Assembly: GCF_900090235.1 (NCBI RefSeq)
Contig: NZ_LT607750.1
Coordinates: 6,591,501 to 6,655,500 of the forward strand
From: Micromonospora echinaurantiaca
GTDB lineage: Bacteria > Actinomycetota > Actinomycetes > Mycobacteriales > Micromonosporaceae
Reading direction: 5' to 3'
DNA length: 64,000 nt
Part shown: positions 15,048 through 24,700 of the stretch, in pieces
Position numbering within the stretch: position 1 is the stretch's first letter
Layout of the letters: each line of letters opens with the position of its first letter
Program-made: the position numbers and the translations under genes
The notes under the pieces: generated by a model
What the model was told of the DNA's origin: nothing
What the model saw: the letters and a program-made list of their open reading frames with translations, nothing else
The model's database searches: none

Positions 15048-15998
15048 TTGACCATCACCACCGTTCCCGGCACCACCAGGAAGCCAGGCCGCCCGCCGGC
15101 CCCGGCGGGGCGACGACCCACCGGCCTCGGCCGCAAGGTGCGGGACAACCTCACCGGGCACGCGTTCCTGATCGGCGCGCTCCTCTGCTTCGTGGTCTTC
15201 TCCTGGTACCCGATGGTCCGTGGCGTCGTGATGAGCTTCCAACGCACCCGGCGCGGCGAGACCACCTGGGTGGGCTGGGACAACTACGCCCGCATCATCG
15301 ACGACCCGAGCTTCTGGACCGCCTGGAAGAACACCTTCTACTTCACCGTCCTCGCGCTCGCCCTCGGCTACGCGGTGCCGTTCTTCGTGGCGATCCTGCT
15401 CAACGAGTTCCGCCACGCCAAGGGCTACCTGCGGATCCTGGTCTACCTGCCGGTGATGCTGCCGCCCGCCTCGGCGCTCTTCCTGTTCAAGTTCTACGCG
15501 TACGACCCCAGCGACGCGGGGCTGTTCAACGCGATCCTCAAGGCGCTGCACCTGCCCACGTCGCAGTGGATGCAGTCCCCGGAGATGACCATGCCGGCGA
15601 TGGTGATCGCGTCGACCTGGATGAACATGGGCAGCGCCGTGCTGATCTACCTGGCCGCGCTGCAGAACATCCCCGGCGAACTCTACGAGGCGGCCGAGCT
15701 GGACGGCGCCGGGCTCTGGCGGCGGATCCGGCACGTGACCATCCCGCAGACCCGGCTGATCCTCGCGCTGCTGGCGATGCTCCAGATCGTCGCCACCATG
15801 CAGCTCTTCATCGAGCCGCTGATCCTCGCCAACGGCGCGGGCGCCCAGGACTCGGCGACCTCGGTCGCGTACCTCATCTACCAGCACGGTTTCTTCCAGA
15901 ACGACCTCAACGGGGCCGCCGCGCTCGGCGTGATCATGCTCGTGGTGCTGGCCGGCTTCTCCGCCGTGTACGCGCGGCTGACCGCGAAACAGGACTAG
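15048..15998 (+). CDS. Sugar ABC transporter permease (MalF-type)
   Basis: 316 aa from TTG 15048 (GGAG ribosome site just upstream). A start at GTG 14970 would lie within the palindromic hairpin and is rejected. Six membrane helices are visible, the first near residues 40-60 (FLIGALLCFVVFSWYPMV). The binding-protein-dependent transport EAA loop is EAAELDGAGLWRRIRHVTIP, which docks the cytoplasmic ATPase. It pairs with the next permease, 12 bp away, to form the channel for the oligosaccharide delivered by the upstream lipoprotein. Confidence 0.92.
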   Translation: MTITTVPGTTRKPGRPPAPAGRRPTGLGRKVRDNLTGHAFLIGALLCFVVFSWYPMVRGVVMSFQRTRRGETTWVGWDNYARIIDDPSFWTAWKNTFYFTVLALALGYAVPFFVAILLNEFRHAKGYLRILVYLPVMLPPASALFLFKFYAYDPSDAGLFNAILKALHLPTSQWMQSPEMTMPAMVIASTWMNMGSAVLIYLAALQNIPGELYEAAELDGAGLWRRIRHVTIPQTRLILALLAMLQIVATMQLFIEPLILANGAGAQDSATSVAYLIYQHGFFQNDLNGAAALGVIMLVVLAGFSAVYARLTAKQD

Positions 15999-16010
15999 GA
16001 CGGACGACCG

Positions 16011-16898
16011 ATGGCACAGGACTCCGGGAACCGCACCCTCATCTCCCACGCCCAGCTCCGGCGGGGGCGTGGCAAGGCGATCTACTGGACGCTGCTGGCC
16101 GTCGTCGTGGTGGTGTTCACGCTCGTCTTCCTCGGGCCGCTCTACTGGATGGTCACCGGCGCGCTCAAGTCCGGCCAGGAGATCGCGCAGACCCCGCCGA
16201 CGCTGTGGCCGAAGGACCCGCAGCCGCAGAACTACGTCGACGCGTGGCACAACCTGGACCTCGCCAAGCTGCTGTTCAACACCTTCTACTACGCGGCCGG
16301 CGCGGTGGCGTTCCAGCTCGTCCTCGACACCGCCGCGGCGTACTCCCTGTCGAAGCTGCGGCCGGTCCTCGGCAACGTGATCCTCGGCCTGATGCTGACC
16401 ACGCTGATGATCCCGGCGATGGTCCTCATCGTCCCGCAGTACGTGACGGTGATCGACCTGCCGATCCTGCACCTCAACCTGCTCGACTCACCCTTCGCGA
16501 TCTGGCTGCCGCTGGTCGCTAACGCGTTCAACATCTTCCTGCTGAAGCGGTTCTTCGACTCGATCCCGGAGGACCTCATGGCGGCGGCGCTGATGGACGG
16601 GGCCACGCCACTGCGCACGCTCTGGTCGATCATCCTGCCGATGTCGCGTCCCATCCTCGGCGTGGTCTCGATCTTTGCGGTGACCGCGGTCTGGAAGGAC
16701 TTCCTCTGGCCGAAGCTGGTCATGCCGCACCCGGAGACCCGGACGGTCAGCGTCGGCATCTACGCCTTCTCGGGCGGCACACCGATGAACGTGGTGGTCG
16801 CCGCGTCGGTCATCGCCGCCATCCCGACCGTGATCGTCTTCCTGATCTTCCAACGGAACATCATGTCCGGCCTGACCACCGGCAGCCTCAAGGGTTGA
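16011..16898 (+). CDS. Sugar ABC transporter permease (MalG-type)
   Basis: 295 aa from ATG 16011. The first helix is WTLLAVVVVVFTLVFLGPLYW, followed by the GALKSGQEI segment usual in MalG proteins. The EAA loop reads MAAALMDGATPLRTLWSIILP, and the C-terminal IFQRNIMSGLTTGSLKG end is the standard MalG tail. It completes the membrane part of the transporter. Translation is probably coupled to the first permease because only 12 bp separate them. It is followed by a region with alternative RNA hairpins before the alpha-glucosidase gene. Confidence 0.93.
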   Translation: MAQDSGNRTLISHAQLRRGRGKAIYWTLLAVVVVVFTLVFLGPLYWMVTGALKSGQEIAQTPPTLWPKDPQPQNYVDAWHNLDLAKLLFNTFYYAAGAVAFQLVLDTAAAYSLSKLRPVLGNVILGLMLTTLMIPAMVLIVPQYVTVIDLPILHLNLLDSPFAIWLPLVANAFNIFLLKRFFDSIPEDLMAAALMDGATPLRTLWSIILPMSRPILGVVSIFAVTAVWKDFLWPKLVMPHPETRTVSVGIYAFSGGTPMNVVVAASVIAAIPTVIVFLIFQRNIMSGLTTGSLKG

Positions 16899-16922
16899 CC
16901 CCCGGCCAGCGCAACCACCCGC

Positions 16923-16965
16923 GGCGGACAACGACGTCCGCCCGACCCGTCCGCCTCCGGCGGAC
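16923..16965 (+). promoter_or_regulatory. Four complementary 7-nt arms: alternative hairpins before the GH13 gene
   Basis: GGCGGAC (16923-16929), GTCCGCC (16936-16942), GTCCGCC (16949-16955) and GGCGGAC (16959-16965) can pair 1-2 plus 3-4, or 1-3 and 2-4 in competition. Mutually exclusive stems in a leader are typical of attenuators or RNA processing sites. There is no U-tract. A regulatory role is inferred. Confidence 0.5.
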
Positions 16966-16998
16966 CCGCCGACGTACCGACGCAGAAAGCAGGTGCTC

Positions 16999-18648
16999 GT
17001 GTCCACAGCAGACGACGGTCCGTGGTGGCGTGGCGCGGTGATCTACCAGGTGTACCCGCGTAGCTTCGCCGACGGCGACGGTGACGGGATCGGCGACGTC
17101 GCCGGCATCCGGTCCCGGCTGGATCACCTCGCCGCGCTCGGCGTCGACGCGATCTGGTTCAGCCCCTGGTACCCCTCCCCGATGGCCGACGCCGGCTACG
17201 ACGTGGCCGACTACCGCGACATCGACCCGGTCTTCGGCACCCTGGCCGAGGTGGAGGCGTTGATCGCCGAGGCGCACGCGGTCGGCATCAGGACCATCGT
17301 CGACGTGGTGCCCAACCACTGCTCCGACGCGCACCCGTGGTTCCAGGCGGCGCTCGCCAGCCCGGACGCGCCGGAACGGGAGCTGTTCTGGTTCCGCCCC
17401 GGCCGTGGCCCGGACGGGGCGCGCAAGCCCACCGACTGGGTCTCGCCGTTCGCTGGCGACACCTGGACCCGGACCACCAACCCGGACGGCACGCCCGGCG
17501 ACTGGTACCTGCACCTCTTCGCCCCCGAGCAGCCGGACTTCAACTGGGACCACCCCCGGGTGCGCGCCGAGTTCGAGGACATCCTGCGGTTCTGGCTCGA
17601 CCGGGGCGTGGACGGCATCCGCATCGACTCCGCGGCGATGCTGGCCAAGGACCCGACGCTGCCGGAGGCGACGCCGGACGGCCCGAGCCCGTTCGTCGAC
17701 GTGGACGCGGTGCACGACATCTACCGCGGCTGGCGGCGGATCACCGACAGCTACCCGGGCGACCGGGCGCTGATCGGCGAGGTGTGGCTCCCCGACCATG
17801 AGCGGTTCGCCAACTACCTGCGCCCGGACGAGCTGCACGCCGCGTTCAACTTCGACTTCCTCGGCTGCGCCTGGGACGCGGTCGCGCTGCGGGCCTGCAT
17901 CGACACCACGCTCACCGCGCACGCCCCGGTGGGCGCCCCGGCCACCTGGGTGCTCTCTAACCACGACGTCACCCGGCACGTCACCCGGTACGGCCGGGCG
18001 GACACCACGTTCAGCTTCGCCGCCAAGCGCGAGGGCATCCCCACCGACCTGGAGCTGGGCACCCGGCGCGCCCGGGCGGCGGCGCTGCTCTCCCTCTCCC
18101 TGCCCGGCGCCGCCTACGTCTACCAGGGCGAGGAACTGGGCCTGTGGGAGGTCGAGGACATCCCGCGCGAGCTGCGCCAGGACCCGATGTACCACCGTTC
18201 CGGCGGGGTCGACCCCGGCCGGGACGGCTGTCGGGTGCCGATCCCGTGGACCGGTGACGAGCCGCCCTTCGGGTTCAGTCCCGACGGCGCCGCCGCACCC
18301 TGGCTGCCGCAGCCGGCCGACTGGAAGGACCGGACGGTGCGGGCGCAGACCGGCGACCCGACCTCGATGCTCGAGCTGTACCGGGCGGCGATCCGGATCC
18401 GGCGCACCCACCCGGCGCTCGGCGACGGAACGATGAGCTGGCTGCCCGCCCCGGACGGGGTGCTCGCCTTCCACCGCCCGCCCGGCTTCACCTGCCTGGT
18501 CAACCTCTCCGCCGCGGCGGTGCCGCTGCCGCCGCACACCGAGCGGCTGCTCGCCAGCGGGCCACTCGACGACGACCTGCTTCCGCCGGACACCGCCGTC
18601 TGGCTGCGTACCGCCGATCCGAGGTCGGCCGGACCCGCAACGGCCTGA
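16999..18648 (+). CDS. GH13 alpha-glucosidase (oligo-alpha-glucosidase), cytoplasmic
   Basis: 549 aa from GTG 16999, placed by an AAAGCAGG ribosome site; a GTG two codons upstream is too close to that site. The GH13 barrel opens with WWRGAVIYQVYPRSFADGDG. Region I is DVVPNH, the nucleophile is the Asp of GIRIDS, the acid/base is the Glu in IGEVW, and the third Asp is in LSNHDV. QPDFNWDHP is typical of alpha-glucosidases. With no signal peptide it should act in the cytoplasm on oligosaccharides imported by the preceding ABC transporter, releasing glucose. Exact linkage preference (1,3, 1,4 or 1,6) is not readable from sequence. Confidence 0.92.
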   Translation: MSTADDGPWWRGAVIYQVYPRSFADGDGDGIGDVAGIRSRLDHLAALGVDAIWFSPWYPSPMADAGYDVADYRDIDPVFGTLAEVEALIAEAHAVGIRTIVDVVPNHCSDAHPWFQAALASPDAPERELFWFRPGRGPDGARKPTDWVSPFAGDTWTRTTNPDGTPGDWYLHLFAPEQPDFNWDHPRVRAEFEDILRFWLDRGVDGIRIDSAAMLAKDPTLPEATPDGPSPFVDVDAVHDIYRGWRRITDSYPGDRALIGEVWLPDHERFANYLRPDELHAAFNFDFLGCAWDAVALRACIDTTLTAHAPVGAPATWVLSNHDVTRHVTRYGRADTTFSFAAKREGIPTDLELGTRRARAAALLSLSLPGAAYVYQGEELGLWEVEDIPRELRQDPMYHRSGGVDPGRDGCRVPIPWTGDEPPFGFSPDGAAAPWLPQPADWKDRTVRAQTGDPTSMLELYRAAIRIRRTHPALGDGTMSWLPAPDGVLAFHRPPGFTCLVNLSAAAVPLPPHTERLLASGPLDDDLLPPDTAVWLRTADPRSAGPATA

Positions 18649-18657
18649 CCGACCGCC

Positions 18658-18688
18658 GTGCCGGCGGCCCCGTCCCGGCCGCCGGCAC
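18658..18688 (+). terminator. 12-bp hairpin after the GH13 gene
   Basis: Perfect arms GTGCCGGCGGCC (18658-18669) and GGCCGCCGGCAC (18677-18688) with loop CCGTCCC begin 9 nt after the stop codon. No U-tract follows. The next gene starts about 110 bp later in the same direction, so partial termination or transcript processing within the operon is likely. Confidence 0.65.
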
Positions 18689-18801
18689 CGCACCACCCCG
18701 CCGGCCCCGACCGGCCCGAGCCCGACAAGGAGGTAGGCCACCCCAGCGCCACGCCGCAACGCACGGGGGACCTGGACCACACGAAAGGGAGAGCCCAGCT
18801 C

Positions 18802-21639
18802 ATGCCCGACCACGCCACCGCCACCCCGCCCCGAAAAAGCCGGACCCGCGCGGGCATCGCCGCCCTCGCCGGTGCCGCCCTCACCGCGACCTCGCTCACC
18901 GCCATCGCGCTGACCAGCACCGCCACCCCCGCCCAGGCCGCCGGGATCTCCCCGTTCGACATCCCGGGCCGGGGCGCGACGGTCCCGTTCGTCGAGCACG
19001 AGGCGGAGGAGGTCGCGCACACCGGCACGAAGATTGGCCCGGACCGGCACTACGGCACGCTGCCGTCCGAGGCGTCCGGCCGCGAGGCGGTCACCCTCGA
19101 CGCCGTCGGCGAGTACGTCGAGTTCACCCTGACCGCGCCGGCCAACGTGGTCACCTTCCGGTACAGCATCCCGGACAACGCCGCCGGCACCGGCCGGGAT
19201 GCCAGCATCGACCTGCGGGCCAACGGCGCCCTGGTCAAGGCGGTGCCGGTGACCTCCCGGTACGGCTGGTACTACGGCGGCTACCCGTTCAACAACAACC
19301 CGGGCGACACCAACCCGCACCACTTCTACGACGAGACCCGCACCATGTTCGGGACCACCTACCCGGCCGGCACGAAGATCCGGCTCCAGGTCTCCTCGAC
19401 CGCCCAGTCGCCCACCTTCACCATCGACCTGGCCGACTTCGAACTGGTCGGCGACCCGATCACCAAGCCGGCGGGCGTCCTCGACGTGGTCGCCGACTTC
19501 GGCGCCGATCCGACCGGCGCCACCGACTCCACCGCCAAGTTCCAGGCCGCGGTGGACGCCGGCCGGGCCCAGGGCCGGGCGGTCTGGATCCCGACCGGCA
19601 CCTTCACGCTCTGGGACCACGTGGTCGTCGACGGGGTGACGCTGCGCGGCGCCGGCCCCTGGTACTCGGTCCTCGGCGGCCGGCACCCCACCGACCGCAA
19701 GCGCGCCGCCGGCATCTACGGCAAGTACGTTCCCGGCGGCGGCTACAGCGGCGAGATCCGCCCGCACGAGGCCGGCGGCCCGAGCCGCAACGTCACCCTG
19801 CGGGACTTCGCGATCATCGGCGACATCCGCGAGCGGGTGGACGAGCACCAGGTCAACGCCATCGGCGGGGCCATGTCGAACTCGGTGGTGGACAACGTCT
19901 GGATGCAGCACACCAAGGTCGGCGCCTGGATGGACGGCCCGATGGACAGCTTCACCATCCGCAACAGCAGGATCCTCGACCAGACCGCGGACGGGGTGAA
20001 CTTCCACTGGGGAGTCACCAACTCCACGGTCACCAACACCTTCGTCCGCAACACCGGCGACGACGCCCTGGCCATGTGGGCGCAGAACGTGCCGAACGTC
20101 AACAACTCCTTCACGTTCAACACGATCGGCGTGACCATCCTCGCCAACCACCTGGTCACCTACGGCGGGCGGGACATCCGGATCACCGACAACGTGACCG
20201 CCGACTCGGTCACCAACGGCGGCGGCATCCACGTCGCCAACCGCTACCCCGGAGTGAACGGCCCGACCGCCGTCTCGGGCACGATCACGGTCGCCCGGAA
20301 CACCCTGATCCGCAACGGCAACTCCGACTACAACTGGCGCTTCGGGGTCGGCGCGGTCTGGTTCTCCGCGCTGAACGAGCCGATCCAGGGCGCGTCGATC
20401 ACCGTCACCGACACCGACATCCTCGACAGCTCGTACGCCGCGCTGCACTGGATCGAGGGCGCCACCAGCGGGATCAGCTTCTCGAACGTGCGCATCGACG
20501 GCGCCGGCACGTACGCCCTCCAGGTGCAGGCGCCCAGCCAGGTCTCCTTCACCAACGTCCGGGCCACCGGGATCGCCCAGGCCAACCCGATCCACAACTG
20601 TGTGGGCAGCGGCTTCCAGATCACCCAGGGGCCCGGCAACTCCGGCTGGTACACGCCCACCCCGTACTGCGGGCCGTGGCCGGAACCCCAGTGGGGCGGC
20701 GGCCCGACCAGCCCACCGCCGACGACCACCCCGCCGCCGACCACTCCGCCGCCCACCGGCGGGAACCTGGCGTTGGGCCGGCCGGTGACGGCCACCAGCT
20801 CCACCCAGAACTACGTGGCGACGAACGCGGTGGACGGCGCCGCCGCCAGCTACTGGGAGAGCGCCAACAACGCGTTCCCGCAGACGCTCACCGTCGACCT
20901 CGGCGCGAACCGCGCCGTCGACCGGGTGGTGCTGAAACTGCCCGCCGGCTGGGAGCGGCGTACCCAGACGCTGTCGGTGCTCGGCTCCACCGACGGCTCG
21001 GCGTGGGCCACGCTCGCCGGCCCGGCCGGCCGCACCTTCGACCCGGCCAGCGGCAACACCGCCAGCATCGCCCTGCCGGCCGGTGACCGCCGCTACGTGC
21101 GGCTGAGCTTCACCGGCAACACCGGCTGGCCGGCCGGCCAGGTCGCCGAGTTCGAGGTGTACGGCGACGGCGGCACCCCGCCACCGACCACCCCGCCACC
21201 GACCACGCCGCCGCCGCCGACCGGCAACCTGGCGCTCGGCCGGCCGATCACGGAGACCAGCCACGCCGACGTGTACGTGGCCGCCAACGCGGTCGACGGC
21301 AACCCGAACACCTACTGGGAGAGCGCCAACAGCGCCTTCCCGCAGTCGGTGACGGTCGACCTGGGTGCGGCCCGTCCGGTGTCCCGGGTGGTGTTGAAGC
21401 TGCCGCCGTCCCCGGCCTGGCAGACCCGTACCCAGACGCTGTCGGTGCTCGGGTCCACCGACGGCTCGTCGTGGGCCACGCTCGCCGGCCCGGCCGGCCG
21501 CACCTTCGACCCGGCCACGGGCAACACGGTGTCGATCAGCGTGCCGACCGGCGACCGCCGGTACGTCCGGATCACCATCTCCGGCAACACCGGCTGGCCC
21601 GCCGGTCAGCTCGCCGAGTTCGAGGTCCACGCCACCTGA
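18802..21639 (+). CDS. Secreted GH87-type alpha-1,3-glucanase (mycodextranase/mutanase-like) with two discoidin domains
   Basis: 945 aa from ATG 18802 (GAAAGGGAGAG upstream). The signal peptide ends near TPAQA (residue ~46). Residues ~50-215 form a CBM6/35-like beta-sandwich; ~225-625 form a right-handed beta-helix with N/T/S-rich rungs. Two Pro/Thr linkers (~633-653 and ~789-808) each precede an F5/8C discoidin domain (654-788 and 809-945). The helix contains D397 in ADGVNFH and D420-D421 in NTGDDALAMW. The +23/+24 spacing equals that of the catalytic Asp trio I recall for characterised GH87 alpha-1,3-glucanase. It likely cuts alpha-1,3-glucan outside the cell to feed the ABC transporter. 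Family is inferred from motifs and context. Confidence 0.8.
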   Translation: MPDHATATPPRKSRTRAGIAALAGAALTATSLTAIALTSTATPAQAAGISPFDIPGRGATVPFVEHEAEEVAHTGTKIGPDRHYGTLPSEASGREAVTLDAVGEYVEFTLTAPANVVTFRYSIPDNAAGTGRDASIDLRANGALVKAVPVTSRYGWYYGGYPFNNNPGDTNPHHFYDETRTMFGTTYPAGTKIRLQVSSTAQSPTFTIDLADFELVGDPITKPAGVLDVVADFGADPTGATDSTAKFQAAVDAGRAQGRAVWIPTGTFTLWDHVVVDGVTLRGAGPWYSVLGGRHPTDRKRAAGIYGKYVPGGGYSGEIRPHEAGGPSRNVTLRDFAIIGDIRERVDEHQVNAIGGAMSNSVVDNVWMQHTKVGAWMDGPMDSFTIRNSRILDQTADGVNFHWGVTNSTVTNTFVRNTGDDALAMWAQNVPNVNNSFTFNTIGVTILANHLVTYGGRDIRITDNVTADSVTNGGGIHVANRYPGVNGPTAVSGTITVARNTLIRNGNSDYNWRFGVGAVWFSALNEPIQGASITVTDTDILDSSYAALHWIEGATSGISFSNVRIDGAGTYALQVQAPSQVSFTNVRATGIAQANPIHNCVGSGFQITQGPGNSGWYTPTPYCGPWPEPQWGGGPTSPPPTTTPPPTTPPPTGGNLALGRPVTATSSTQNYVATNAVDGAAASYWESANNAFPQTLTVDLGANRAVDRVVLKLPAGWERRTQTLSVLGSTDGSAWATLAGPAGRTFDPASGNTASIALPAGDRRYVRLSFTGNTGWPAGQVAEFEVYGDGGTPPPTTPPPTTPPPPTGNLALGRPITETSHADVYVAANAVDGNPNTYWESANSAFPQSVTVDLGAARPVSRVVLKLPPSPAWQTRTQTLSVLGSTDGSSWATLAGPAGRTFDPATGNTVSISVPTGDRRYVRITISGNTGWPAGQLAEFEVHAT

Positions 21640-21645
21640 CGTGTG

Positions 21646-21678
21646 GGCGAGGCCCCGTACGCCGACCGGGGTCCCGCC
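21646..21678 (+). terminator. Imperfect 12-bp hairpin between the two glucanase genes
   Basis: Arms GGCGAGGCCCCG (21646-21657) and CGGGGTCCCGCC (21667-21678) pair with one wobble and one mismatch around a 9-nt loop, starting 7 nt after the stop codon. This is another hairpin at a gene boundary of this operon, probably modulating read-through to the second glucanase. Confidence 0.5.
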
Positions 21679-21749
21679 CGCGCCGCACCACCACACCGCA
21701 GCACCCGCACACGCCTCTCCACGTCCCCGGAAGAAGGTGTTCCCCCACC

Positions 21750-24700
21750 ATGTCCAGACTCCGTACCCGGGTCGTCGCGGCGCTCGCCGTGCTCGGCCTC
21801 GCCGTCACCGCGGCGCCCGCGCCGCCGGCCGTCGCGGCCGGCGGACCCAACCTCGCCGCCGGCCGCACCGCCGCGGCCAGCAGCGGCAACGGCCCGTACG
21901 TCGCGGCCAACCTCACCGACGGCAACCCGGCGACCTACTGGGAGAGCAGCGGCGCCCTCCCGCAGTGGGCCCAGGTCGACCTCGGCTCCGGCCGGTCGAT
22001 CGACCAGGTCAAGCTGAAGCTGCCGGCCGGCTGGGAGGCGCGCACCCAGACGCTGTCGGTGCAGGGCAGCGCCGACGGCAGCGGCTTCAACACCATCGTC
22101 GCCTCGGCCGGCCGCGCGTTCAGCCCGGCCAACGGCAACACCGTCACCCTCGACTTCCCGGCCACCACCACCCGGTACGTCCGGGTCGTCATCACCGCGA
22201 ACACCGGCTGGGGTGCGGCGCAGCTCGCCGAGCTGGAGGTCTACGGCGCGGCGGCCTCCTCGGCGAACCTGGCGTCGGGGCGGACCATGACCGCCAGCGC
22301 CCACGCGGACGTCTATATCGCGGGCAACGCCAACGACGGCAACCAGGGCAGCTACTGGGAGAGCGCGAACAACGCGTTCCCGCAGTGGCTCCAGGTCGAC
22401 CTCGCGGCCACGGTGAGCGTCAACCGGCTGGTGCTCAAGCTGCCCGCCGGCTGGGACGCGCGGACCCAGACGATCACCGTGCAGGGCGGCACCAACGGCT
22501 CCACCTTCGGCACCATCGTCGCCTCGGCCGGGTACGCGTTCACCCCCGGCGCCAACAACACGGTGACCATCACGTTCACCGCGGCCAGCACCCGCTACCT
22601 GCGGCTGCTCTTCACCGGGAACACCGGCTGGCCCGCCGGGCAGCTCGCCGAACTGGAGGTCTACGGCCCGGCGACCGGTGACACCCAGCCGCCGTCCGCG
22701 CCCGGCAACCTCGCCTACACCGAGCCGGCGAGCGGGCAGATCCGGCTGACCTGGAGCGCCTCGACCGACAACGTCGGGGTGGCCGGGTACGACGTCTACG
22801 CCAACGGCACCCTGCGCACCAGCGTCAGCGGCGGCACGCTCAGCTACACCGACACCCAGCCGGCCGGCGTCACCGTCAGCTACGTCGTCCGGGCCCGGGA
22901 CGCGGCCGGCAACGTGTCGGCGGACAGCAACACGGTGACCCGGACCGGCGACACCGGCGACACGGTCGCGCCGACCGCGCCAAGCAGCCTGGCCTACACC
23001 CAACCGGCCGCCGGGCAGATCCGGCTGACCTGGACGGCGTCGACCGACAACGTCGGGGTGACCGGCTACGACGTCTACGCCAACGGCGCGCTGCGGGGCA
23101 GCGTGAACGGCTCCACCCTCAGCTACACCGACAACCAGCCGGACACCGCCACGGTCTCCTACGTCGTCCGGGCCCGGGACGCGGCCGGCAACGTGTCGGC
23201 GAACAGCAACACGGTGACCCGGACCGGCAGCACGCCGGGCGGCAGCAACCTCGCGGTCGACAAGCCGATCACCGCCTCGTCGATGGTGCACGTCTTCGCC
23301 GCAGCCAACGCCAACGACGACGACGTCACCACCTACTGGGAGGGCGCGCCCGGGGCGTACCCGAGCACGCTGACCGTCGCGCTGGGCGCGAACGCGAGCA
23401 TCAGCGCGCTGGTGGTGAAGCTGAACCCGGACCCGGTCTGGGGTCCGCGTACCCAGACCTTCCAGGTGCTCGGCCGGGAGCAGTCGGCGTCCGGCTTCAG
23501 CACGCTGGTCGGCTCGGCGACGTACTCGTTCAGCCCGACCGGCAGCAACACGGTGACCATCCCGGTGTCGGCGACGGCCGCCGACGTCCGGCTCCAGTTC
23601 ACCGCCAACTCCGGCTCCTCCAACGGGCAGGTCGCCGAACTCCAGGTGATCGGCGTGCCGGCGCCAAACCCGGACCTCACCGTCACCGGGATCTCCGTCT
23701 CACCCGCCGCGCCGGTGGAGACGGATCCGATCACCCTGTCGGCCACCGTGCGCAACGCTGGCGCGGCGGCCTCCGCTGCCACCACCGTCGACCTCCACCT
23801 GGGTACGACGAAGGTCGGCACGGCCGCCGTCGGCCCGCTGGCGGCCGGCGCGTCGACCACCGTCTCGGCGAACATCGGCCCGCGCGACGCCGGCAGCTAC
23901 CAGGTCGGCGCCACGGTCGACCCGGCGAACACGGTCATCGAGCAGAACGAGGCGAACAACGGCCACACCAGCCCGACCGCGCTCACGGTCAGCCCGGTGG
24001 CCAGCTCGGACCTGGTCGCCTCGGCGGTGACCTGGTCGCCCGGCACGCCGAGCGCGGGCGCCACGGTCAGCTTCGCGGTGACCATCCGCAACCAGGGCAC
24101 GATCGCCTCGGCGGGCGGCGGGCACGGCATCACGCTGACCGTGCGCACCGACACCGGCACCGTGGTCCGCACGCTGACCGGCTCGTACAGCGGCACCATC
24201 GCCGCCGGGGGCAGCGTCGGCCCGGTCAACCTGGGCACCTGGACCGCCGCCAACGGCCGGTACACGGTCCGGGTGGTGCTCGCCGACGACGCCAACGAGC
24301 TGCCGGTGAAGCGGCCGAACAACACCAGCGAGCGGTCGCTCTTCGTCGGGCGCGGCGCCAACCTGCCGTACGACATGTACGAGGCCGAGGAGGGCTCCGT
24401 CGGCGGCGGGGCGCAGCTGGTCGGGCCGAACCGGACCATCGGCGATCTGGCCGGCGAGGCCTCCGGCCGGCGCGCGGTGACCCTGAACAGCACCGGCGCG
24501 TACGTCGAGTGGACCACCCGGGCCCCGGCCAACGCCCTGGTCACCCGCTTCTCCATCCCGGACGCGCCGGGCGGCGGGGGGATCACCTCGACGTTGAACG
24601 TCTACGTCAACGGCGTGCTGCACAAGCCGATCAGCCTCACCTCGAAGCACATCTGGCTGTACGGCGCGGAGGCCAGCCCGAGCGACTCGCCCAGCGCCGG

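Noticed and set aside
16888..21696. A 1602-codon open frame on the minus strand opposite the GH13 and first glucanase genes
   Set aside because: It mirrors two well-supported genes, is extremely Val/Arg/Gly/Asp-rich with no domain, and reflects the high-GC third positions of the opposite strand.
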